Positions 16,251 through 22,565 of a stretch of 64,000 nucleotides of DNA are shown in pieces; the first letter of the stretch is position 1; each line of letters starts with the position of its first letter. The position numbers were made by a program, and so were the translations under genes. This DNA comes from Bacteroidia bacterium (GTDB taxonomy: Bacteria; Bacteroidota; Bacteroidia; UKL13-3). The stretch is from NCBI GenBank assembly GCA_023151275.1, contig JAKLJI010000007.1, positions 1 through 64,000 of the forward strand, given 5' to 3'. The notes beneath the pieces were generated by a model, which saw only the letters and a list, made by a program, of their open reading frames with translations, made no database searches and was not told the DNA's origin.

Positions 16251-16928
16251 CGCTTTTTCCTTTAACCAAATTTAACTTATTTTATGCAATAAGAAAAGGG
16301 ATTGTCTTTATTAGGTTTTCCTCAAGAATTCAGTTTTTAGGATTTGAATTACTCGTTCACGATACTAACTCTTTACAACAAGGTAGACTTCCATTTAATT
16401 ACCAATTGAGGTCTTTTAACCTATGAGGTAATGATTTTTTCTGCCGTAACTTTTGTAACTAATCCGCCAGCGGCGGAAAGGCCAAGCCATAAGCATTTCC
16501 TGTTTCTCGGATTGACTTGGATAAACTCAACCTGAATACGGAGAAGCAAAAGGAGAAATCGGCATCACGTGGCGAAGCCTTGCATAAAGCCAAGGTAAAA
16601 CAAACAAAATAGGATAAGCAACGAATCAAGCAACAGAAAACAAGTAAAATCCATGCAAGCAAACCGAAAAATTCCTGGGAAACAATTTCAAAACGCCACT
16701 CAAAATCTGAAGAATAAGAAGCAAAGGATTTGATTTGACACTTAGCGAATAGCGCGGTTTCGGCAAACACGTAATAGAACAAAGAAGCCCTGACTTTGCT
16801 GAGCATGTCAGGGCTTTTTTATGGGGATTTTTGGGCTATTATGCTAAATGTTACAAGCAGGTTTCTATATTATTTGATTCTCCGTTAGTTAATTTGTTAT
16901 TTTAGCAATCAATAATCTTGCAAGCCGA
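16251..16928. other. Intergenic region with possible gene remnant
   Basis: No intact gene is supported. The plus strand from about 16510 to 16611 reads as a lysine/glutamate-rich tail (…NTEKQKEKSASRGEALHK…) ending in TAG, which could be the end of a decayed gene. The reverse frame at 16459-16806 is open but reads as a cysteine/phenylalanine-rich antisense product. A terminator-like hairpin sits at 16781. The right end should hold the promoter of the next gene. Confidence 0.4.
16781..16820. terminator. Terminator-like hairpin, copy 3 of the dispersed family
   Basis: Arms AAAGAAGCCCTGACT-type and ATGTCAGGGCTTTTTT flank TTGCTGAGC. It has the same layout and flanks as the hairpins at 13712 and 14770, but no intact gene ends at it on either strand. 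Confidence 0.75.
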
Positions 16929-17300
16929 ATGTATTCAGAAATTTCAAAGCTGCTTAAGGAAGGTGATATTCAATTAAAAGCAACTCAAGATAAAATTTGT
17001 GTTCCAGTTGTGGAAAGGATTTATAAAAAAATGAAACTAGGAATAAAATTTTCAGGTGTTCAAGTTTGTGAGGGTATGATTATTAATGGTCATCATCGAT
17101 ATATAGCTTCACTATTGTCAGGTTGTTCAATTGAGAATTATCCGTGGGAAAAAGCACCTTCAATTGATGTTGTTCAGTGGCCTAATGTTACTTTGATAGA
17201 AGAAGATTGGGATACAGTAGCTAAGTTGTTGAAACACAACGAGGATGATGCCAAGTATAATGATATTTCTATTGAAGAATTGGAAGAGTTGTTGAAATAA
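16929..17300 (+). CDS. Small ParB-like protein
   Basis: A 123-residue protein. The segment MIINGHHRYIASLLSG near residues 50-65 resembles the (D/N)GHHRY box of the ParB/Srx N-terminal domain, which binds nucleotides in ParB proteins. The C-terminus is acidic and helical (DAKYNDISIEELEELLK). It is too short to have the DNA-binding part of a true ParB and no parA gene is nearby, so a role in partition is unlikely. It is followed 16 bases later by a HAD-type gene, possibly as a two-gene unit. The function is unknown. Confidence 0.55.
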   Translation: MYSEISKLLKEGDIQLKATQDKICVPVVERIYKKMKLGIKFSGVQVCEGMIINGHHRYIASLLSGCSIENYPWEKAPSIDVVQWPNVTLIEEDWDTVAKLLKHNEDDAKYNDISIEELEELLK

Positions 17301-17304
17301 TCTT

Positions 17305-17312
17305 TATCTTTG
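17305..17312 (+). promoter_or_regulatory. Bacteroidota -7 promoter element (TATCTTTG)
   Basis: TATCTTTG matches TAnnTTTG and ends 4 bases before the ATG of the HAD-type gene, suggesting a nearly leaderless transcript. The spacing to the nearest TTG (17280-17282) is about 22 bases, slightly long, so the promoter is tentative. Confidence 0.4.
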
Positions 17313-17316
17313 CCGT

Positions 17317-17781
17317 ATGTTAGTCTTTTTGGACATAGATGGCGTTATGGTTCCCGCTAAAAGTTGGGAAAGTCCTCAGGTGTTGAGTGATGGCTTTTAC
17401 AAATTTAGTGATAGGGCTGTACGTGTACTTCAGAGTTTGATTTCTGATCACACTATCATAATGCTTACAACTTCCCACAAGTCTCGATTTACTATTACAG
17501 AGTGGAAAAACATTTTCAATCTAAGAGATATTAAAGTTAACAACTTTAGAAAGTTAGATGACAATGTCACTTCTAAAAATAGAAAGGAAGAAATCTTGAG
17601 TTGGGTTAATGTGAATGGTGTTCCTAACGACTTTATCATTCTAGACGATGATAAGACATTAAATTCTCTTCCTGATTTCTTAAAAGATAGACTAATTTTA
17701 ACAAATTCTACTGTTGGTTTAACGGAAGCTCATTATGATGAGATACTTTCAAAGTTAAATAAACAGCCTCAATTTACTTAA
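17317..17781 (+). CDS. HAD-like phosphatase domain protein (HAD_SAK type)
   Basis: A 154-residue HAD-fold protein. Motif I is FLDIDGVMVP near residues 4-13 (nucleophile D6, D8), motif II is LTTSHK near 51-56, and motif IV is FIILDDD near 109-115. The short form with this motif set matches the HAD domain found in Swiss-army-knife RNA repair proteins (HAD_SAK_2), known free-standing in bacteria. A role in nucleic-acid end processing is possible but not shown. It sits in an accessory stretch with toxin-antitoxin genes and is followed by an attC-like site at 17814-17949. Confidence 0.7.
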   Translation: MLVFLDIDGVMVPAKSWESPQVLSDGFYKFSDRAVRVLQSLISDHTIIMLTTSHKSRFTITEWKNIFNLRDIKVNNFRKLDDNVTSKNRKEEILSWVNVNGVPNDFIILDDDKTLNSLPDFLKDRLILTNSTVGLTEAHYDEILSKLNKQPQFT

Positions 17782-17813
17782 TTAATCTTTGCGAGACATT
17801 TGTGCTTTAACTT

Positions 17814-17949
17814 GCCTGTAACGTTCAAACGCCTTGCGCTCGTTGCAGTTTGCGGAGCAGAATCTGTCAACCAAGATAAAATATTTTGCGTACATAAAAG
17901 CTTGAATTTAGTACGTCAAAGGCAATGGGGCAAGACGCGTGTTAGGGGC
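17814..17949. other. attC-like imperfect inverted repeat, about 136 bp
   Basis: GCCTGTAAC (17814-17822) and GTTAGGGGC (17941-17949) are inverted with 7 of 9 matches. Just inside them ACGCCTTGC and GCAAGACGCGT form a second inverted pair, and the centre has a further hairpin (GCGTAC...GTACGT, 17888-17914). The size and nested layout fit an integron attC site. It lies between the 3' ends of the HAD-type gene and the convergent 17966-18718 gene. No integrase gene is present in the window. Confidence 0.45.
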
Positions 17950-17965
17950 TGGTATTCTTTCAGTA

Positions 17966-18718
17966 TCAATCACCTTTGAATTTGTTTTTGAGGAATTTTT
18001 CACAAGCTTTAGTTAAATAAATAATCTTTATTTCAGTTCTATTTGGATAAGGTTCCGTTAACAAAATAGTCCCAATACCCTTAAGGTAGCAAGTTTTGAA
18101 CTTCTCAAACCCAAAATAACATCTCGAGTCCGTCGGTACAAATAAGTTTGAATCTGTATTATTGTCAAAATCTGTGAATTTTAGTGAATCTAGTTCATGG
18201 AGATCGAGCTCTTTGTAATTAATATTGTCATAAAAATAATCTAATTGATTAAAACAGTTACATGTCTGACTATTTATTTCAGATGGTCTTTCAAATAATG
18301 TTTTACGGCCAAACAACATGGTGATTGTGTCACTCCAAAATGACTTTTTTGTCCAAAACGATTTTATTACTTGGCCTGAGTCCATTAAACGCTTTGGAAA
18401 TTCCGGATAAAATTGATTGTTAAAAATTCTTCCTATGTCTCCATCTTTAATAATAAAAGTTGAACCCAATTCATGCCATTTATACATGTCTAAGCCATAG
18501 ATGGTATCCTTTTTATTGTTTTGTTTGTTAAGTCTATATACTTCCCCTTTTGGGTACTTTGAGCGCGTAAATGTAACCAAGGAATCATGGTGATATGATA
18601 CCAACGTTGGTGAGAACCAATTTCCATATACTAACCTACATTGGCAAGAATCTGAATCTTGTCCATACAATTTTAGGTTAGATAAAACTACAATTAATAA
18701 GCTTAAAATTAGTCTCAC
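17966..18718 (-). CDS. Secreted protein of unknown function
   Basis: A 250-residue protein starting from a GTG that follows GAGG at good spacing. The N-terminus (MRLILSLLIVVLSNLKLYGQ) is a signal peptide with likely cleavage near residue 20. The mature part is rich in aromatic residues and has four or more cysteines (CQCRL near the N-terminus, CNC mid-protein, CYFG and CYLKG later), so disulphide bonds in the periplasm or outside the cell are possible. No family is recognised. Base composition is more AT-rich than the housekeeping genes that follow, in line with its place in accessory DNA. Confidence 0.6.
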   Translation of the reverse strand: MRLILSLLIVVLSNLKLYGQDSDSCQCRLVYGNWFSPTLVSYHHDSLVTFTRSKYPKGEVYRLNKQNNKKDTIYGLDMYKWHELGSTFIIKDGDIGRIFNNQFYPEFPKRLMDSGQVIKSFWTKKSFWSDTITMLFGRKTLFERPSEINSQTCNCFNQLDYFYDNINYKELDLHELDSLKFTDFDNNTDSNLFVPTDSRCYFGFEKFKTCYLKGIGTILLTEPYPNRTEIKIIYLTKACEKFLKNKFKGD

Positions 18719-19185
18719 GATTCCTCACTTATATGCTTGACCCTTAAATTATTTATACCCGTACCAAAATATCTTATTTCACCAATTTTGCCATACTTAT
18801 TAGTTGATTTATTTGTCTAATTAGCGAGGGAAAATTTCTTTTATAGGCCAAATCTGTAAGGCTAGGAGCAGTTCTCTTCTTTGTTGTAGTGCCCTTTATT
18901 TCTGAAATGATTTTTTTCCGCAGAACCAGAATGAGAATTGCCCAAAGTAAATCCCTTTTTCTTCACCCTAAATTTAAAATACGGCACGTTTGCGTGAGGT
19001 GGGGAAGCGGATACCGCTGCGGGGCAGCTTTGCAGGCCTTGTGCGTGCGTGCCGGCGACCGCAGGAAGCCCGGCTAAGCCGCTACAAGGACGCAAGTTTG
19101 CACCGTGGAGTAGCAGCGGAGCCACCGGCAGGCCGAAATGAATTTACCAATCCCGGATTGCATGGGATAGGCCTGCACGCCCAAC
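18719..19185. other. Intergenic region with a GC-rich island
   Basis: The left part should hold the promoter of the 17966-18718 gene. Positions about 18975-19140 form a GC-rich block very unlike the surrounding AT-rich DNA (listed separately). No gene in this stretch is supported. Confidence 0.5.
18975..19140. repeat. GC-rich intergenic element, possible dispersed repeat
   Basis: The block from GGCACGTTTGCGTGAGG to CACCGGCAGGCCGAAATG has sharp edges and many self-complementary runs (for example GCACGTTTGCGTG, GCTTCC/GGAAGC, GCCGGC). Long frames cross it in several directions, as GC-rich non-coding DNA often allows. Similar sequence is recalled from other Bacteroidota intergenic regions, but this is from memory. 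It could be a structured RNA or a mobile non-coding repeat. Confidence 0.45.
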
Positions 19186-19590
19186 TTATTTTACGTAAAA
19201 TGTATCGGGTGCCAGGCTTGAGTTGGGGTAGCGAATTATCCACTGATGGCCGGGGTCGAAATAGAGCGTTAAGGATTTTTGATACACGGGCGCAATTAGC
19301 GTGCATTGGCAGCCTTTGCGGTGAACCCAGGCTTGAATAGCAACTTCTTTTTTGCTATAATCTATTTTGTATACCAAATCGTTGGCTTGGTCGCAACCGT
19401 CAAATCCGGGGTAGGTGAAGCTTGCTGTTAATTCGGCTTTTTGGCTTGTCCAACTTTTTGCAAAAATCGTATCCGGAATTTCACTTCTTGCGCTGATATA
19501 AGTATCACTGCTTTGTAAACAAGAATCCTCCTTACACGCATGCATAAGGAGGATTGCCAATGAAATTACAAGAAGTTTTGGGTATTGCAT
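19186..19590 (-). CDS. Putative lipoprotein of unknown function
   Basis: A 134-residue protein with a lipoprotein signal: hydrophobic MQYPKLLVISLAILLMHAC with the lipobox cysteine at residue 19. The mature part has conserved-looking cysteines (CLQSS, GCDQ, KGCQCT) and ends in a beta-rich segment. Its ATG overlaps the stop codon of the upstream T9SS gene by one base, so the two are co-expressed. No family is recognised. Confidence 0.65.
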   Translation of the reverse strand: MQYPKLLVISLAILLMHACKEDSCLQSSDTYISARSEIPDTIFAKSWTSQKAELTASFTYPGFDGCDQANDLVYKIDYSKKEVAIQAWVHRKGCQCTLIAPVYQKSLTLYFDPGHQWIIRYPNSSLAPDTFYVK

Positions 19591-20333
19591 TACTGCTTAA
19601 TAAATCGCGATTCGAACAAACGATTTTGGTTGTCGCTCACTTTAATAAGGTAAACACCGGGTGTTAAACTTTCAGTGTTTAGGCTAACCTGATTGGCATA
19701 GGAATCGTAGCTGCTAGGAACGGTTATTTCTTGACCCATGGCATTGTAAACGCTTAATTGTTTTAAGGTTCCGGTTTGGGCCAATTGCAGGTTAAACGTG
19801 TTGTTGGCCGGGTTTGGATATCCTTTTAGGCGGAAAGCAGAACCTGCCTCGAATAAGCCATTGGCAAGAACAACTTTGAAGTCGATTGAACTTGAGTCCA
19901 AACGGGTGAATTGATTGCTAAGCCCTTTGATTTTGAAATAGGTTAATACTTTCACCCAAATTACCCAATCTTTGGCATCGGCTTCAACGGCTTTGCCGTA
20001 CAAGCGGGCGCAACCTTTAGAACCACCTACCCAAGTGCGGGTTGGCTTATCGGCTTCGTAACCAAATCCGGCTGGCACATTTTCAATGGAAATTACCGAT
20101 GCCGAATCTACGGTTACATCGTAATTCATAGGGGTTCCGTTGTTGTTGATGACAATGGAAGTATCCAAAGGCACTTTCAGGGAAATAACCTGGCTATAAT
20201 CTTCGCCTACAACGGCATTGGGTAATTTGTTGGGATAAATTCCAGGGTAATTGAGCGCAGGATCGGGAGTACATTGTGCCTGAGCTGCACTAAAACCTAT
20301 GCTTGCCACCAAAGAAAGTAGTATTTTTTTCAT
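19590..20333 (-). CDS. Secreted protein with type IX sorting domain
   Basis: A 247-residue exported protein. It has a clear signal peptide (MKKILLSLVASIGFSAAQAQ, cleavage after about residue 20), a central beta-sandwich-like part and a C-terminal Por secretion signal of about 75 residues: GYPNPANNTFNL, LSVYNAMGQEI and LTPGVYLIKV. Proteins with this tail cross the outer membrane by the type IX system and are anchored or released. The ligand or enzyme role of the central part is not recognised. It is the first gene of a two-gene unit with the lipoprotein gene. Confidence 0.85.
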   Translation of the reverse strand: MKKILLSLVASIGFSAAQAQCTPDPALNYPGIYPNKLPNAVVGEDYSQVISLKVPLDTSIVINNNGTPMNYDVTVDSASVISIENVPAGFGYEADKPTRTWVGGSKGCARLYGKAVEADAKDWVIWVKVLTYFKIKGLSNQFTRLDSSSIDFKVVLANGLFEAGSAFRLKGYPNPANNTFNLQLAQTGTLKQLSVYNAMGQEITVPSSYDSYANQVSLNTESLTPGVYLIKVSDNQNRLFESRFIKQ

Positions 20334-20381
20334 GTGTAAGGATTTAACTTTTACGAATTTAGCCGAAATCTAGCGCTTATT

Positions 20382-20723
20382 TTATGCCTTTTTATTAAAA
20401 AAAGCCTTAATCCGCATAAACAGGTACACCAGCATAATTGCTATACCCGAAATAAACGGAATTAATGACCACAATTTGGTGCCTGTAAAATAGAATTCAT
20501 CGAGCATCCAAATGCCATTGGCAAGAATCCAGAAGGTGACGGCCAAATTGGGTAAAAGCGTTAATTCTTCGTTTCGGCTTATCCACAAAACCCAAAGCGC
20601 CATGGCCAGGGTTGGAGCAATCATAAAAACGGCAATGGGCTTAAATTCAAGCATCCAAAAGGTATCCTTTACCAACCATAGGATCACATGCAGGTTTTCG
20701 GATTCTCTAATCTTTCTCTCCAT
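20382..20723 (-). CDS. Small membrane protein of unknown function
   Basis: A 113-residue protein with three to four membrane helices (PIAVFMIAPTLAMALWVLW, LAVTFWILANGIWML, SLIPFISGIAIMLVYLF) and a short basic cytoplasmic tail (RIKAFFNKKA). It starts inside the last codons of the small zinc-ribbon gene (17-base overlap), so it belongs to the miaA transcript. No family is recognised. Confidence 0.65.
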   Translation of the reverse strand: MERKIRESENLHVILWLVKDTFWMLEFKPIAVFMIAPTLAMALWVLWISRNEELTLLPNLAVTFWILANGIWMLDEFYFTGTKLWSLIPFISGIAIMLVYLFMRIKAFFNKKA

Positions 20724-20853
20724 TGTCGGGATTTTCTTCCAGCGTAATGTCTGTGGATTTTACGGGCTGGGGCTGACAATAATCGCAGGGTTCTCCTGAA
20801 TCCATTACTCCGCGTCCTTCGCATTGGGGACAAACATATCCGCAGCCTGCCAT
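20707..20853 (-). CDS. 48-residue zinc-ribbon protein overlapping miaA
   Basis: A short frame running from an ATG inside the 3' end of miaA to a TAG inside the start of the membrane-protein gene. It encodes MAGCGYVCPQCEGRG, then GEPCDYCQPQPVKST, with cysteine pairs C8/C11 and C23/C26 in the DnaJ-type CxxCxGxG layout, and an acidic tail. The cysteine pattern and the tight overlap on both sides support a real gene, even though it is shorter than most gene finders accept. It likely binds one zinc ion; its partner is unknown. Confidence 0.6.
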   Translation of the reverse strand: MAGCGYVCPQCEGRGVMDSGEPCDYCQPQPVKSTDITLEENPDNGEKD

Positions 20854-21746
20854 TTGTTTTTGATAAATTGAATTGCAAAGGAATGCATTTCGTGTGAATC
20901 ATCCGACCAGGGAAGCCAATTTATTGAATAGCCATCGCGTTCCAATTTGCGGAAATAGGTCATTTGCCGTTTCGAGAACCTTCGAATCTCGAAGAAAAGC
21001 TGCTCTTCAAATTCGGTTTGATTCAATTTTCCTTGAAGCAAGAGGGTGCAGTATTTGTATTCCAGTCCAAGCCGAATTAAGCGTTCGGGTGAAATGTCGT
21101 TTTGCAACAATGCTTCGGTTTCTTGAATCATGCCCTCGGCAATGCGTTGTTTCAGGCGTTGTTGAATGCGGTTCCAGCGCACATCAGTAGGAGGATTGAT
21201 TCCCAAAATGAGTGGTTTAAATGGTGAAAACTGCGCTTTTTCCTGGGTTGATTCCCGGTCTTCAATCCTCCGGATGACTTTGTAGCGATTGAAAGGTTCC
21301 AAATCCGGATTTGCTCCAAGCCGGATTTGCAATTCCTCATCGCTAAGTGATTCCAACTGCGCCCTTAAGGCATTGGAATTGTCGCCTAACCGGTATTCGA
21401 AAGAACGCAGGATATGTTCGATGTAAAATCCGCTGCCGCCACATAAAATCGGCTTAATTTGCTTTTGCGACAATTGGATTTTTGTCTGATTTACCAATTC
21501 GGCAAAGCGACTTAGATTGATTTCTTCATCAAGACCAATAACATCAATTAAATGGTAGGGTATGGGCTGATTTTGATACATGTATTCTTTCAGGTCTTTG
21601 CCGCTGCCAATGTCTAAGCCGTTGTAAAACTGCCTGGAATCTAAACTAACTATTTCGGATTGCAATGCATGTGCCAAAGCAACAGCCAGAGCCGTTTTTC
21701 CGGATGCAGTTGGGCCAATTACCAAAATGGAATCAAATGCGTTCAT
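20805..21746 (-). CDS. miaA: tRNA dimethylallyltransferase
   Basis: The 313-residue enzyme that adds a dimethylallyl group to A37 of tRNAs reading UNN codons. The P-loop GPTASGKTALAVALA lies at about residues 11-25, followed by SLDSRQFYNGLDIGSGK, the DMAPP/tRNA-binding YHLIDV and LCGGSGFYI, and the C-terminal IRRFSKRQMTYFRK, all family signatures. The ATG at 21746 is preferred to a TTG 15 bases upstream. It overlaps the upstream GNAT-like gene by 14 bases and the zinc-ribbon gene by 49, forming a four-gene chain. Confidence 0.95.
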   Translation of the reverse strand: MNAFDSILVIGPTASGKTALAVALAHALQSEIVSLDSRQFYNGLDIGSGKDLKEYMYQNQPIPYHLIDVIGLDEEINLSRFAELVNQTKIQLSQKQIKPILCGGSGFYIEHILRSFEYRLGDNSNALRAQLESLSDEELQIRLGANPDLEPFNRYKVIRRIEDRESTQEKAQFSPFKPLILGINPPTDVRWNRIQQRLKQRIAEGMIQETEALLQNDISPERLIRLGLEYKYCTLLLQGKLNQTEFEEQLFFEIRRFSKRQMTYFRKLERDGYSINWLPWSDDSHEMHSFAIQFIKNKWQAADMFVPNAKDAE

Positions 21747-22521
21747 GCTGGCGCAAATCAAGAATAAATTTCAAACTTCCGGGTAACCAAATGGGCGTTT
21801 CAGCGCTATTTTCCGTATGCAGTTTGAGTTGATTTCCTACTTGAGCAAGCAAAGGAGCCGGTCTAAAGCCCTCCAATTTGAAACCCAATTGGGAATAGGC
21901 ATTTCCAAATCCCCAGGCCAAATCGGCATACGACATCAGGTGCTGAACCTTTTCTGTTTTTAGGTGATGGTTCAGTAATTTGTGCATTCCGCCAACTACG
22001 GTTGTACCTTCCAACGAAGCAAAACGTTCCCATTCCCAAGAATCGAAAACCGGATTTTCGTGAATCATTTTGCGCGGGCCGGAGAAAGAAGCTACTGCTA
22101 CCAATTGGTTAAGGTGAATTAATCCCCAAAAATGGCTGGCTCTGCTAAATCCCAAGGCATGATTTTGTTGTAGGAAGTGGCGTGCTTGTTCCTTTGAAAC
22201 AGGTGTTAGTTTGCATTGCCGGGCATGAATGCGGGTTCGGTTTTTGAATAAACTGAGCAAACGACTTTGGGTAAGCTGCGGATAGTTTTCCCAGAAATAC
22301 TGGTGAATCCAAATAACCCTTATGCCTAGTTGAAATTGGGTTTTGGCGTAGGAAAAAGCGAATTCAGAATTTGGAATTGCGGAGCCGGTAGGGATAAGAA
22401 TCCATTCAAGCCTGTAATTCTTAAATTTTAGGATACGAAAGGCCGGAAATGGTTCGAAAATCTCGCCATTTGCATCGGGATTGAACGCCTTTGAAAATTC
22501 AATTATCTGATAGTCAAACAC
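21733..22521 (-). CDS. Mom/GNAT-like acyltransferase-fold protein
   Basis: A 262-residue protein without a firm family. The second half shows LVAVASFSGPRK, then WEWERFASLEGTTVVGGMHK and MSYADLAWGFGNAYSQLGFK, a pattern recalled from phage proteins with a GNAT-like fold (as in Mom-type DNA modification and VSR-linked intron proteins). The start is a GTG; no upstream ATG is in frame. It is the first gene of the miaA chain and overlaps miaA by 14 bases. A role in nucleic-acid modification would fit the neighbour but is only inferred. Confidence 0.5.
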   Translation of the reverse strand: MFDYQIIEFSKAFNPDANGEIFEPFPAFRILKFKNYRLEWILIPTGSAIPNSEFAFSYAKTQFQLGIRVIWIHQYFWENYPQLTQSRLLSLFKNRTRIHARQCKLTPVSKEQARHFLQQNHALGFSRASHFWGLIHLNQLVAVASFSGPRKMIHENPVFDSWEWERFASLEGTTVVGGMHKLLNHHLKTEKVQHLMSYADLAWGFGNAYSQLGFKLEGFRPAPLLAQVGNQLKLHTENSAETPIWLPGSLKFILDLRQHERI

Positions 22522-22565
22522 CTAAAGAATACTAAAAATTCTGCAAAACCAATTACTTTTGAGGG

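Noticed and set aside
16459-16806. 115-residue minus-strand open frame
   Set aside because: Cysteine- and phenylalanine-rich, no family, and antisense to a lysine/glutamate-rich segment that looks more like real (decayed) coding DNA.
18862-19125. 87-residue frame across the GC-rich island
   Set aside because: Several frames are open across the same GC-rich block on both strands, as expected from base composition; no signal or family supports one.
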